The notes: a model not told the origin generated them from the letters alone. A stretch of 64,000 nt of DNA from Chitinophagaceae bacterium (GCA_016721725.1 JADKHN010000006.1:310001-374000), one strand, 5' to 3'; numbered from the stretch's first letter, positions 33,599-42,630 are shown. Made by a program: numbers and translations.

Positions 33599-35158
33599 CT
33601 AAAGCGGAAAATCATTATCAAAAACAAATTTCTCCGGTTTAGGCAGTGGCTTACGAGGCAGCATCTCATCCCGCATCGCCGTGTTATACACAAAGGCGGC
33701 GATGATGATGGCAGCCTGCTTCAGGTCGTCAATGGACAGGTGATCATAGGTGTCCATATTGCTGTGGTGCGTCTTGGTCTCATATTCCAGCGGATCCTGG
33801 ATGAACTGGAAACCGGGAATGCCCACCGCGTCGAAGGAAATATGATCGGTGCTGCCGGTATTGCTCAGCGTGACGCCGCCGTTGGCGCCGAGGTCGGCAA
33901 AGGGGGCCAGCCACTGCTTGAACAATTCCCTCACTGCCGGGTTGTTCTGCGCATAAATGCCGCGGATCTTGCCCGAACCGTTATCCAGGTTATAATAGGC
34001 AGAGATCAGTCCCTGCTCAGGCTTCAGCTGCATATCCGCCGGATCGCCGAAATGTTTTTTCACATACCCGAAGGAACCGTAGAGTCCCTGCTCCTCCCCG
34101 CCCCAGAGCGCAATGCGGATGGTGCGCCGGGGTTGAACGCCCAGGACCTTTAAGATGCGGATGGCTTCCAGCATGGCGACACAACCCGCCCCGTTATCCG
34201 TCGCGCCCGTGCCCCCGGCCCAGCTGTCGAGGTGCCCGCCCATCATCACCACCTGGCTTTTCAGGGCCGGATCAGTACCCGGAATCTCGGCCACCACATT
34301 GTATCCCGTCAGGTCATCATCGTAAACCGTATTGCGGATATTCATTTCCACCTGAACCGGTTTACCGTCCTTCACCAGTCGGACCAGTTTCATAAAATCT
34401 TCCCGGCTGATCTTCATTTCCGGCAAGGTCGCTTCGTAACCGGTTTTATATCCGGTACCACCGTCAACAAATACGGTACCGTCGCGTGAGTTGCGCCCGC
34501 TGCCGAGCAAACCGATCGCTCCCTTCTTTTCCAGGTAGAGGGTGGTATAATAATCGCTTTTGATAAAGGGAAGGAATTCATCCAGCTGCTTGCGGGTGAA
34601 CATGTATTTTTCGGGGATATTGTCCAGGCTGGTATCCCCGTAACGGCTCGCAAAGGCTTTGAAAGCATCCGTCATGCCTCCCTTGCCGGGATTGAAGAGT
34701 ACGATCTTTCCTTTCAGCGATTCACCGGCCTTGTCGATCGAAGCGGAATCCAGTCCGTCCAGCATGATCAGTTCGGCCTTAACGGTCTTCCTGGTGCTCT
34801 TGCACCAGGGCACGGGGTAGCCGATGATGTTCTCGTAATACGGTACCCGCAGCGAAAGCGAACCCTGTTCATTCTTCCAGCCCTTGCCGAATTCGCCCCA
34901 GGCCTCCCGGCCGGCATTGGCCAGTCCCCATTGGTTGCAGATCGCCGTAACCCAGTCCAGCGCACAATTGTAGCCTGGAGAGTTGGTCAGGCGAGGACCG
35001 CAGACATCGGTGATGTTATGCGCGATCATCGTCACCTGGGAATTCTTCATCCCTTCATCGCGGATGCGTTGCATCATGGCCAGGTCAACGGTTTGTTGCG
35101 CGACGGCGAACTGCATGGCCGTAAGAAGGAGAAACAGGGAAAGGAGTTGTTTTTTCAT
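33599..35158 (-). CDS. Secreted M28-family aminopeptidase/carboxypeptidase
   Basis: This 519-residue secreted metalloprotease has a Sec signal (LLSLFLLLTAMQFAVAQ). It contains an N-terminal M28 start, a PA-like insert (residues about 130-265, with GKIVLFNPGKGG), and a zinc-binding catalytic core: GGHLDSW, TDNGAGC, LWGGEEQGLYGSFGYVK, and HHSNMDTYDHL near the C-terminus, supplying the His, Asp, Glu pair and final His of M28 enzymes. The pattern is that of the PA-containing M28 group, which releases N-terminal residues from peptides. It stands alone and adjoins the repeat block; only 15 bp separate its stop from the palindromic repeat. Confidence 0.93.
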   Translation of the reverse strand: MKKQLLSLFLLLTAMQFAVAQQTVDLAMMQRIRDEGMKNSQVTMIAHNITDVCGPRLTNSPGYNCALDWVTAICNQWGLANAGREAWGEFGKGWKNEQGSLSLRVPYYENIIGYPVPWCKSTRKTVKAELIMLDGLDSASIDKAGESLKGKIVLFNPGKGGMTDAFKAFASRYGDTSLDNIPEKYMFTRKQLDEFLPFIKSDYYTTLYLEKKGAIGLLGSGRNSRDGTVFVDGGTGYKTGYEATLPEMKISREDFMKLVRLVKDGKPVQVEMNIRNTVYDDDLTGYNVVAEIPGTDPALKSQVVMMGGHLDSWAGGTGATDNGAGCVAMLEAIRILKVLGVQPRRTIRIALWGGEEQGLYGSFGYVKKHFGDPADMQLKPEQGLISAYYNLDNGSGKIRGIYAQNNPAVRELFKQWLAPFADLGANGGVTLSNTGSTDHISFDAVGIPGFQFIQDPLEYETKTHHSNMDTYDHLSIDDLKQAAIIIAAFVYNTAMRDEMLPRKPLPKPEKFVFDNDFPL

Positions 35159-35344
35159 TTACCGGGGTTTAGGACTTCAAAATAAGCAATTGGACCGGGA
35201 AACGGATACCGGTTGTCATTTTGTATAAGAAGTTCCCAGTGAGCAGTTGGCAGTTGACTGTGATCAGAGGTTTATTTAATAGAAATAATTTGCCTCCTTC
35301 TTGCCTGAACTTTTGTACCTTATCATTCCAAAACCAGTACAGCC

Positions 35345-36907
35345 ATGCTAAAGAACCCGCTTCTTCCTGCTGTGCTCTCATTATTCCTGCTTGTACCCGC
35401 ATCAATAACCTGGGCGCAGACCGTGACTTCCCAGAAGGGGCTGACCACGGCAGTTTTCACCCTTCAACAAGGGAAAATAATAGTCTACCTGCCTGATGAC
35501 ATCCGGCCAGGCGATCATATTTCTGGCCGGGTGGTTGCCGAACCTTTTGGAAAGAATGAAAAGCAAACCGAAAAAAATAGGTCTGGTTTGAAATCGTATT
35601 TTCTGAATTTATACAAACAGGCAATACCGGTTGAGAATTCCTTAAATGGCTTTAATCTTTCCATCCCTGCGGGCATCCCGCAACGTTGCAGCATCGGATT
35701 AACTGGTCCGGCAGGCATTAAGACCCCAACTGTTGATGTTCCCAGTTTCCCTGAAACCGGCCTCCCTTCATCCCCGGTTGATTGCACCATTCCCTCCCAT
35801 GCATTAGCGGGTGCCCCGATGCGCATAACGGGACCTTTTGACGGCGATGCTTCCAATACCCGTTGCACCCTGGAAAACAAGGCGCTGGAAATCCTGGCAG
35901 AATCACCAAGATCCTGTATCGTCCATTACCCGCTGGATGCCAAAGGCATGAATATGGTAAATGTCCAGGAAAGCGGGAAACCTTCTTGCGGAAAAAAGGT
36001 ATCCGGTGTGGACCTGGAACTGAAAGCGGGTAAATTGAATTTATTACGTGGCGAGAAAACCACCCTTGAAGTAAAGGTCACCGGGCTACAAGACCTGCAG
36101 GATACAGCACGTTTAATGGTCACGAATGCATCAACCCAGGTGATCACGATGACGGGAGGAAATAATACTACGCTGACCATACCCCCAAAAAACGTCGGCA
36201 GCAGCGGCACTTATACGCAACAATTCAATATACAGAGCATTCAATCCGGCACTTATACTGTTAATGCAGGCATTGATCTCCCGGAACCAGTCCGGCCAGT
36301 GGTTAAACCCCTGCTTTATCTCCGTACAACGATGACCGGCAGCGACATCAGTGTTAATGAGAACGGGAATCACCTGGATTCAAAAGAAAAAGAGCCTGTC
36401 CAGGTGCATTTCGACGGAAACACCATCCTGATCTATTTTGACGGGCTTTACCAGGCCGGCTTTGGCCTGACCAATCCTGGCGAACAAACAGTAGAACAAC
36501 TCATCAAGAAATTCAGCAACCCGGATTATGCCGATCCTAAGATCGGTTGCGACAGCCTTACCCGTATCTGCAGAAAGCACGGCGCCCTGAATGTTTTCTG
36601 GGGTGACGTATTCAGTGTATTTGAAGGGAAGGCCGAATCCAGGGTCATCCATGGGCAAGCCAGTGAAAAAGGCTCTTCCGCATCATTGCTGATCACCCGG
36701 GGTTGGGAGATCAACTGTTGTACGGGAACTTACGAACTTATCATGTCTTTCCAGACCATGGTTGTTAAAGAAGGAAATGAAAAGCACGATGTTTCATTCT
36801 CTAAAATCCTGAAAACCGGGGATCCCTGCCCCATCATTTGCCCGGAATGCGAGAAGAATTGCAAGGAAATTGAAGATCAGAAGAAGAAAAATGGGTTTAG
36901 GAATTGA
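35345..36907 (+). CDS. Secreted protein with Cys-rich C-terminus, unknown function
   Basis: This 520-residue protein has a Sec signal (LPAVLSLFLLVPASITWAQ). The mature chain is beta-rich with fibronectin- or Ig-like stretches: LELKAGKLNLLRGEKTTLEV and SGTYTVNAGIDLP near residues 225-320. The last 200 residues hold eight or so Cys residues in pairs (CDSLTRICRKHG, NCCTGTYEL, CPIICPECEKNC), probably disulphides or a metal site, and a VFEGKAESRVIHGQAS segment. It is not a family I recognise. The gene is convergent with the Gfo/Idh-like gene, separated by a terminator. Confidence 0.5.
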   Translation: MLKNPLLPAVLSLFLLVPASITWAQTVTSQKGLTTAVFTLQQGKIIVYLPDDIRPGDHISGRVVAEPFGKNEKQTEKNRSGLKSYFLNLYKQAIPVENSLNGFNLSIPAGIPQRCSIGLTGPAGIKTPTVDVPSFPETGLPSSPVDCTIPSHALAGAPMRITGPFDGDASNTRCTLENKALEILAESPRSCIVHYPLDAKGMNMVNVQESGKPSCGKKVSGVDLELKAGKLNLLRGEKTTLEVKVTGLQDLQDTARLMVTNASTQVITMTGGNNTTLTIPPKNVGSSGTYTQQFNIQSIQSGTYTVNAGIDLPEPVRPVVKPLLYLRTTMTGSDISVNENGNHLDSKEKEPVQVHFDGNTILIYFDGLYQAGFGLTNPGEQTVEQLIKKFSNPDYADPKIGCDSLTRICRKHGALNVFWGDVFSVFEGKAESRVIHGQASEKGSSASLLITRGWEINCCTGTYELIMSFQTMVVKEGNEKHDVSFSKILKTGDPCPIICPECEKNCKEIEDQKKKNGFRN

Positions 36908-36947
36908 TACCGGCTATTCTACAGTGTTTCTAATAAAGACTATTTAA

Positions 36948-36977
36948 AAAAAACGCTTCGTAAAAAGCGGTTTTTCC
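36948..36977. terminator. Bidirectional terminator between convergent genes
   Basis: The inverted repeat AAAAAACGCTT / AAAGCGGTTTTT, with small mismatches, carries an A run on the left and a T run on the right, so it can terminate on both strands. It lies between the convergent stop codons at 36907 and 36993. Confidence 0.65.
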
Positions 36978-36992
36978 ATAATGCTAAAACAA

Positions 36993-38360
36993 TCAAACCC
37001 TCACCTTCATCACCTTCTTCTTCAACCTGCTTTCTTCCGCCTTAAAACCCATCACATGACTTTCGATTGAAGCATCGATGGTTGATGTAAGCAATGTAGC
37101 ATCTTGCTTTGAAATGGCATTGATCCAGTCGGACACCAGCCGCCAGTCACCTCCGCCATGACCATCCGACTCCTGTTTCCATTCGGTCTTTTTTCCCGTC
37201 AGGAAATCGGTGTGCGTGAATGACGTCATATCGCCTACCAGGTCGCCCAGGCTTCCCATGACTCGGGTTCTTCTGCCGTCGTAGGAGGTAAATGCCTCCA
37301 TCGAAAATGCGGCTGTTAAGCCACCTTCAAAAAGGATATTGGCCGTGTAATGATCGGGCTGGTCGTTTTCCATGCGGTAAACACAGCGGCCGTAATTGGT
37401 GGTTTTCAGTTTTTCGAGAACAAAATCGGCCTGCTTCGATTTGTCTTCCGGCAGATCAAATACATAATTCCAGGTGCGTTTCCGGTAATAGATCTCCATA
37501 GCCGAATACGGGCATTTCTTTTCAACGGCGCAGCCATCCGTACAGCGGGCCGTACTGCCGACGGGTGCATTCTTTTCGGTGAACCAGTCGAGGCTCCCGA
37601 ATGCCTGGATATGCGTGCATGGCTTGTTCACCATCCAGCGGAGAATATCGAGGTCGTGGCAGGATTTGGCCAGTATGATGGGTGTGGTTTGTTTACTGTT
37701 GTGCCAGTTACCCCTGACATAAGAATGACTCATGTGAATGTGCTGGATGGGCTCCAGGTGCTGAATGCTCACCACTTCGCCTAAAACGCCGCTTTGGATG
37801 ATCTCTTTGAGTTTGTTGAAATAGGGTGCATAGCGAAGTACGTGGCAAACAGCCACAATGCGTCCCGTTTTCTTTGCCAGGGCCAGGATATCCCGGCATT
37901 CCTGTTCGCTGGGAGAGATCGGTTTTTCCAGCAACACATCATAACCCATTTCCAGGGCTTTCATGCAGGGGCCGTAATGAAGGTCATCAGGTGTGGTGAT
38001 GATGATCGCATCGGCGAATTTCGGGCGCTTGAACACATCCTCCCAGGTATTGAACCGGTTCTCTTCTTTGATGGCGTGTTTCTTGGTATAGCGCTCATTG
38101 CGGATGGCGATGGGCTCGGCCACACCCACGATATCCAACTGATCGGGGTATTTGACGGCATAGTTGCCATAGACATTGCCCCGGGCGCCGGCGCCGCAGG
38201 TGATGGCGGTGACCGGTTTATCCAGTTTCAGTTTCTTATCCGGCAATAAGATGGGCTGTTTGTTCTCATCCAGTGCCCAGGAAGTTAAGGGCAAGGCTGT
38301 TGATCCTAATGAAAAACCCAATGTCCGGATCGCGTCCCGGCGGCTCCAATGCTTTGACAT
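36993..38360 (-). CDS. Tat-exported Gfo/Idh/MocA-family oxidoreductase
   Basis: This 455-residue protein has a twin-arginine signal (SRRDAIRTLGFSLGSTALP) and a Rossmann fold with AITCGAGARGNVYG, the EKP catalytic motif in LLEKPISPSE, and a C-terminal dimerisation sheet. The active-site candidate is SCHDLDILRW. The middle holds a Cys cluster CTDGCAVEKKCPYSA, which occurs in a subset of the family and could bind metal. Gfo/Idh enzymes act on sugars or inositols with NAD(P). The Tat signal puts this one in the periplasm. It abuts the RAYT locus, 140 bp away, but does not share its operon. Confidence 0.9.
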   Translation of the reverse strand: MSKHWSRRDAIRTLGFSLGSTALPLTSWALDENKQPILLPDKKLKLDKPVTAITCGAGARGNVYGNYAVKYPDQLDIVGVAEPIAIRNERYTKKHAIKEENRFNTWEDVFKRPKFADAIIITTPDDLHYGPCMKALEMGYDVLLEKPISPSEQECRDILALAKKTGRIVAVCHVLRYAPYFNKLKEIIQSGVLGEVVSIQHLEPIQHIHMSHSYVRGNWHNSKQTTPIILAKSCHDLDILRWMVNKPCTHIQAFGSLDWFTEKNAPVGSTARCTDGCAVEKKCPYSAMEIYYRKRTWNYVFDLPEDKSKQADFVLEKLKTTNYGRCVYRMENDQPDHYTANILFEGGLTAAFSMEAFTSYDGRRTRVMGSLGDLVGDMTSFTHTDFLTGKKTEWKQESDGHGGGDWRLVSDWINAISKQDATLLTSTIDASIESHVMGFKAEESRLKKKVMKVRV

Positions 38361-38462
38361 AAGCGAGGTTTTGATGGTGTTTTTAAAGTTAAGGAAGTTT
38401 TTTTAAGAATGCAGCTGTTAGCTATTAGCGGTTAGTTTTATGCCGCGGTGGTGAGTATCGCC

Positions 38463-38486
38463 CCCGTCTGGTCTCCGACCAACGGG
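38463..38486. repeat. REP-like palindrome, left flank of RAYT gene
   Basis: The hairpin CCCGT-C-TGGTC-TCC-GACCA-ACGGG has a single unpaired C in the left arm and a 3-nt loop, a bulged REP-like structure. It lies 14 bp outside the stop of the transposase gene. The same palindrome, mostly in inverted form, flanks the other side at 39068. Confidence 0.85.
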
Positions 38487-38500
38487 ATCGGGAGAAGATC

Positions 38501-39028
38501 TTAATTGCCTGAGAAGTGAGTCAGCAACTTAAACCGATCTTCTCCCGTATGATAAAATTTCGCAGAAGAATAATGATAATCTTCAGGATGAACGCACAAC
38601 CCCGCTCTAACAGGATTGTCATGAATATACTCCAGTTTTTGATCAAATACAGCTGGTGATCTTAGCTCAATACTTAACGGCTCCCGTTTCCATATCTGGC
38701 AGGTCCGATCGTATTTATTTACCCTGAATTCCTCCAGGAATTGATCATTGTTATTGATCAGTGAACGTTTAAGCTGCTGAGCAGTGAATTTCATAAAAGA
38801 AGCCTGGATATCTGCAGGGGCAAAACCAAATAAAGGTTGCCATATCAAGTGAATGTGATTGCTCATCACAACAAATGCATTCAACTCAATTCTTTTATTG
38901 ACCACCAAATACTTCAGGCTGTCAATGATGATATCTTTATGCTTAGCATCTGCAAGCAAATTCTTCCATTCATAAATAGTTGCCGTGAAATTCTGTGGCC
39001 AGTATTCTGGGTAGGATTGTTTCATCAT
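38501..39028 (-). CDS. REP-associated tyrosine transposase (RAYT), Y1 family
   Basis: This 175-residue protein has the IS200-like Y1 transposase HUH motif: MSNHIHLIW, with His58 and His60 for metal, and KLEYIHDNPVRAGL with Tyr134 as the nucleophile that would form a 5'-phosphotyrosine. These are the hallmarks of RAYT proteins, which act on bulged palindromes (REP) rather than on an IS. The size is right, and the motifs are intact, so the gene is probably functional. It is flanked closely by matching palindromes (38463, then 39068). No IS200 ends or passenger gene are seen. RAYTs are domesticated enzymes believed to disperse REP/BIME elements. Confidence 0.9.
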   Translation of the reverse strand: MMKQSYPEYWPQNFTATIYEWKNLLADAKHKDIIIDSLKYLVVNKRIELNAFVVMSNHIHLIWQPLFGFAPADIQASFMKFTAQQLKRSLINNNDQFLEEFRVNKYDRTCQIWKREPLSIELRSPAVFDQKLEYIHDNPVRAGLCVHPEDYHYSSAKFYHTGEDRFKLLTHFSGN

Positions 39029-39067
39029 GCTAAGCTAAAAATAAAATTAATCCGCTTAATGCGTTTT

Positions 39068-39315
39068 CGCCGTTGGTCGGAGACCAGACGGCGGCAGAAT
39101 GGTTAGGCCCCCGTCTGGTCTCTGACCAACGGGATCTGGACGCGGCGATTAATATCCGGATAAATGGGAACACCTACTGAGGCAGATTACGTTCTCGCCG
39201 TTGGTCAGAGACCAGACGGCGGCAGAATGGTTAGGCCCCCGTCTGGTCTCTGACCAACGGGATCTGGACGCGGCGATTAATATCCGGATAAATGGGAACA
39301 CCTACTGAGGCAGAA
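39068..39315. repeat. Two tandem copies of a 128-bp BIME
   Basis: Unit one starts at 39068 and unit two at 39196. Each has an outer palindrome GCCGT-TGGTC-(GGA/AGA)-GACCA-G-ACGGC, a spacer GGCAGAATGGTTAGG, an inverted partner CCCGTCTGGTC-TCT-GACCAACGGG, and a tail GATCTGGACGCGGCGATTAA through ATCCGGATAAATGGGAACAC. Such paired opposite palindromes are BIMEs. The two copies differ mainly at one loop base (GGA versus AGA). The block occupies most of the 420-bp gap before the rhodanese gene; the rest shows no gene. Confidence 0.9.
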
Positions 39316-39448
39316 CCCTTATTGTAATTTGATGATTTGGATTCCGAATATTTACCCATGTTGCCATTTATCACATAAGGACTAAACATCAACTAAAACG
39401 TGTTAGCTTAGGATTCTTTTTAATTCTTCATCCATAAACCACCTGATC

Positions 39449-40327
39449 ATGATAAAAAACCTTATTTCCCTGCTTTTCCTGGCAGCATTTAGTCCGGCGG
39501 TATTTGCCCAGGAGCCCGTAATTGTATCACCGGAATGGCTGAAGCAGCACCTGAACGACCCGGGCAGGGTGGTATTGTACACGGGTTTTGTGATCCGGGC
39601 GGATTTCGACCGGGAGCACATTGAAGGATCACGCTTTCTGTGGCCCGACTGGCTGGCGCCCAACACACCCGAAAGCAATCTGAATGCAACAGATCTGAAA
39701 ACGGCTACCCGGGTATTGCAAGAACTTGGCATCAACAAAGATTCCAGGATCGTTATCTGTCATAAAGGTGCTGATATCACCATCGCGGCCCGGATGTTCA
39801 TGACACTGGAGCACCTCGGGCTTGAAGGAAGGGTTTCTTTCCTCAGTGGCGGCATTGAAGCCTGGAAAAGGGCTGGCTTCGCGGTTACCAGCCAATCCTC
39901 CAATTATGAAAAAGGGAACTTTATCGCCACCGACAATAAAAAAATAGTGGATAAGTCTTATGTCCTAAATGCACTGAATGGTCAATCATCCGTTGTGGTG
40001 GATGCGAGGGTGAAACGCTTTTACGACGGCGATGCGACCGGCAATCCCCGCGACGGGCACATCACCGGCGCCCTCAACATCCCTTACCCCGACATGATCG
40101 ACTCGCTCAACCGGTTTAAACCAGCCGATCAATTGGGCATGAATTTCCAGAAAGTGCTCCCGGGTATAGAGAAAGAAGTGGTGGTGTATTGCTTTATCGG
40201 TCAGACCGCCTGCGTGGATTACCTGGCAGGTCGTTCCCTCGGATACCGTGTGAAAGTGTACGACGGCTCGATGCAGGAATGGAGCCGGGATGCGTCCTTG
40301 CCGATGGAAAAGACGAAGAAGGAATGA
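39449..40327 (+). CDS. Exported two-domain rhodanese sulfurtransferase
   Basis: This 292-residue protein has a Sec signal (NLISLLFLAAFSPAVFAQ) and two rhodanese domains (about 25-150 and 165-285). The N-terminal domain holds C104 in ICHKGADI and the C-terminal domain holds C248 in YCFIGQTA, the usual site of the persulphide. The C-terminal residues C-F-I-G-Q-T-A fit the six-residue active loop CxxGxxA-like pattern. Rhodaneses move sulphur from thiosulphate or mercaptopyruvate; in the periplasm they may supply sulphur or detoxify cyanide. The gene stands alone beside the BIME block. Confidence 0.88.
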   Translation: MIKNLISLLFLAAFSPAVFAQEPVIVSPEWLKQHLNDPGRVVLYTGFVIRADFDREHIEGSRFLWPDWLAPNTPESNLNATDLKTATRVLQELGINKDSRIVICHKGADITIAARMFMTLEHLGLEGRVSFLSGGIEAWKRAGFAVTSQSSNYEKGNFIATDNKKIVDKSYVLNALNGQSSVVVDARVKRFYDGDATGNPRDGHITGALNIPYPDMIDSLNRFKPADQLGMNFQKVLPGIEKEVVVYCFIGQTACVDYLAGRSLGYRVKVYDGSMQEWSRDASLPMEKTKKE

Positions 40328-40370
40328 GATGATTTGGTGATCTGTAGTGTTAGATGTGTCTACTCTTAAT

Positions 40371-40398
40371 GGTTGCCAACCCTTAAGAGTTGGCAACC
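40371..40398. repeat. 28-bp perfect inverted repeat
   Basis: GGTTGCCAAC and GTTGGCAACC form a perfect 10-bp stem with an 8-nt loop, 44 bp after the rhodanese stop. There is no T run afterwards. It could be a transcript-end hairpin or a short palindrome, with no further support. Confidence 0.7.
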
Positions 40399-40412
40399 CT
40401 ACCGCTATATCC

Positions 40413-40671
40413 TACTGGCGCAAGTGTTCCCTCCAAGACCGCCCAAGAATAATATAATGTTCCCGGACCACTTGGGCCAAAGAATTCCGTCCTGATTGTA
40501 TCAGGACCATAAAATTGATATGAAGACAATACCGCGGACACATCCGATAGCTATCGGATCCGCCAGATCTATTCGGCACAAGTGATCCCATCGCTCCGGT
40601 TCGTCACTGACTGACTTGACTGAAAAAAATCCATTAAAGAGGCAATTACGGTGGGAACACTTGCGCCAGTG
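40413..40671. mobile_element. 259-bp MITE-like element with 22-bp terminal inverted repeats
   Basis: The left end TACTGGCGCAAGTGTTCCCT is nearly the inverse of the right end, which carries GGGAACACTTGCGCCAGTG; 20 of 22 positions pair. The interior has no open frame that resembles a transposase and contains an 18-bp perfect palindrome, ATCCGATAGCTATCGGAT. A target-site duplication is not obvious. The size and structure fit a non-autonomous miniature transposon, or a deletion derivative of an IS. The family is not recognised. Confidence 0.7.
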
Positions 40672-40924
40672 GGGCGGAAAGTTTACATTATTCACAGTTT
40701 TGAATATATTTGAAAACGCAGCGATCAACTGTCGTTTCTTTTGTTACAGCAGGGTTTTCACTGAATACTCTTGTAACTAATCACTCTTCCTGTGAAACTC
40801 CGCGTATGAATGTGTACAACTATAATGGTATCGAGACATTACCAGGCAAAAAGTGGACCTATTAGCCCTGAAAAACAATTAGAGATACCCGGTGAATTGA
40901 TCTTTTAATCAGAAAAATATAACT
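40672..40924. other. Intergenic region upstream of the transglutaminase-like gene
   Basis: This stretch probably contains the promoter of the next gene. It is AT-rich, in contrast to most of the window. I find no perfect TAnnTTTG element with correct spacing, and no reading frame of note. Confidence 0.4.
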
Positions 40925-42490
40925 ATGGGACTTACAACTTCAGCAGTAAATTTTATCAATGAAACATCAAAGGATGTTGGAAAGGATGCCGTTGAATTAA
41001 AGCGACAGACAGATGCGGCAACAGAAGAAGCGAAGCGCAATGCGGATGCCGTTGCGGAGGAAACAAAGCGACAGGCAGATGCCATTGCGGAGGAAGCAAA
41101 GCGCCAGGCAGATGCAGCGGCAGCAGAAGCCCAAAGAATTGCAAAAGCTGCAGCAGCGAAAGCAAATCGCATGACAACCCAATTGCATGAAGAAGCCAAA
41201 AGAAAAATAGGCGTGATATATGACGAACTGCAAAATAAATTTGCCCGGCTTCATCATGAATTTGACCGCACCGTAAGAAAAGCGAAAGATGATATCCATG
41301 TGCTATTGAATGAGCCTCATTTTGCGATCATCCCTCCAATAAAACCTGACCTGGATACCTGGTTGATGGCCATTGAGAACAGGCCTGTTGCCACTGCCAT
41401 TATATGGGAAACTACAGCCGGGATCCGGTTATCCTATCCCTTCTGGAACCCAACGATGAAGGATGATCTTTCGCATGCTTTTGACAAGGCCTGGAATTCG
41501 GATTCGGTAATGCCGGTTGAGCCGTTCAATAATCTTGTTTCCGGTGGCGGACAGGTATTGAGTCATGACAATGCCTGGACGATGTTCATTGCCTATGTTG
41601 CACAAAGTATTGCCACTGAAACAGCACGTCATGTCCGTTGGTCTTTCGCAGAATATTCATCGGGTGAACTTCAGCAATTATTCAGCAGCCGTGAAATGTT
41701 CAAATGGCTGCCCAGATATTCAGGTTACGCACTTCAACAAACCATCAGCGGAGATGTGTTGCCCTGTGCACCCCATTCTGTCTTGGAATTCCTGGAAGAA
41801 AATGCTATAAAAAAGGAGACCCGTCGCCTGACGATCGAGGCCTTGTTGGACTGGTGCAGGTTTAACCTGATCCATTATTTAGGCGGTAAAAAAGCGTCCG
41901 ACTATATTGACCAATGGCAATACGATGGATACCCGCCTGTTATCAGGATGATCAGGGGTACTGATCATATTGGAGGGCCACCTTACCGGGTTGGTATAAA
42001 GCATAGGACCGCAGGATGTGCAGGAACAGTAGGATTTTTAAAATGTATCCTGCGAACCCTGAATATCCCGGTTAAGGTGCAGATACAATGCGGTCATGTA
42101 CAGCCGAACTTTACGGCTGATAACCTGCATCTTGCCCATGGTGATGATCCCTATTCACAAACTATGCTTACGGCAGTACCCGTTATACCCATCAGTAAGA
42201 TATTGCTCAGTAATGAACGTTATAATGAGTTGTTTGGAAGAAGGGTGAGCAACGAAGAGAAATGTAAGAATATTGGCAGGACCCAGGCTGAGCTCACTGT
42301 TGCTCATTTGCCCGACTGGCTGCTGAGCACTTATTGTAAGGATAAGGCGATGGGTTTGTCACACGCCGAAGGAGAGGTATTCAACTGGTTAAAACCGAAT
42401 TTTTCACTCGATGAACTTGATGCTATGCAACTTTGGGAAAGGATGGATGCGGCCATTGAGATGCGTGGCGGGTGTGCAGTTTTTCCTTAA
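40925..42490 (+). CDS. Protein with 11-residue-repeat amphipathic helix and transglutaminase-like domain
   Basis: This 521-residue protein has no signal peptide. Residues about 26-92 are six back-to-back 11-residue repeats, such as RQTDAATEEAK, RNADAVAEETK, RQADAIAEEAK and RQADAAAAEAQ, then RIAKAAAAKAN and RMTTQLHEEAK. This is a hendecad pattern like that of LEA proteins or apolipoprotein helices, suited to binding membranes or forming a coiled coil. The rest is a globular domain; TAGCAGTVGFLKCIL has Cys365, and NLHLAHGDDPY has His402/His405 and Asp407/Asp408, in the C-H-D order of the transglutaminase/cysteine protease fold. The ORF is more AT-rich than its neighbours and may be transferred. 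Function is unknown. Confidence 0.7.
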   Translation: MGLTTSAVNFINETSKDVGKDAVELKRQTDAATEEAKRNADAVAEETKRQADAIAEEAKRQADAAAAEAQRIAKAAAAKANRMTTQLHEEAKRKIGVIYDELQNKFARLHHEFDRTVRKAKDDIHVLLNEPHFAIIPPIKPDLDTWLMAIENRPVATAIIWETTAGIRLSYPFWNPTMKDDLSHAFDKAWNSDSVMPVEPFNNLVSGGGQVLSHDNAWTMFIAYVAQSIATETARHVRWSFAEYSSGELQQLFSSREMFKWLPRYSGYALQQTISGDVLPCAPHSVLEFLEENAIKKETRRLTIEALLDWCRFNLIHYLGGKKASDYIDQWQYDGYPPVIRMIRGTDHIGGPPYRVGIKHRTAGCAGTVGFLKCILRTLNIPVKVQIQCGHVQPNFTADNLHLAHGDDPYSQTMLTAVPVIPISKILLSNERYNELFGRRVSNEEKCKNIGRTQAELTVAHLPDWLLSTYCKDKAMGLSHAEGEVFNWLKPNFSLDELDAMQLWERMDAAIEMRGGCAVFP

Positions 42491-42523
42491 TTTAACAGGA
42501 CCCTGTATAAAACTGTTCCAATC

Positions 42524-42630
42524 CCAAGCCCTGGTTCGTGGCACACGAAACATAATACTTACGCCCCCGTCTGGTCTCCGACCAACGGGATCCGGATGCG
42601 GCGATTAATTTCCGGATAAATGGGAACACT
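42524..42630. repeat. Dispersed BIME relic
   Basis: CCCTGGTTCGTGGCACAC, as at 33321, is followed by the palindrome CCCGTCTGGTCTCCGACCAA with CGGG at 42566-42589 and the tail GCGGCGATTAATTTCCGG through ATAAATGGGAACAC. This is a copy of the 128-bp BIME tail located 3.2 kb from the RAYT gene, inside the gap after the transglutaminase-like gene. Confidence 0.85.

Noticed and set aside
38501..39028. Full IS200/IS605 insertion sequence
   Set aside because: There is no TnpB, no IS200 end structure and no target duplication; the flanking bulged palindromes fit a RAYT better.
40501..40728. A 75-codon minus-strand frame in the MITE-like element
   Set aside because: It shows no transposase motif, and the terminal repeats explain its placement; a decayed gene cannot be excluded but is unsupported.
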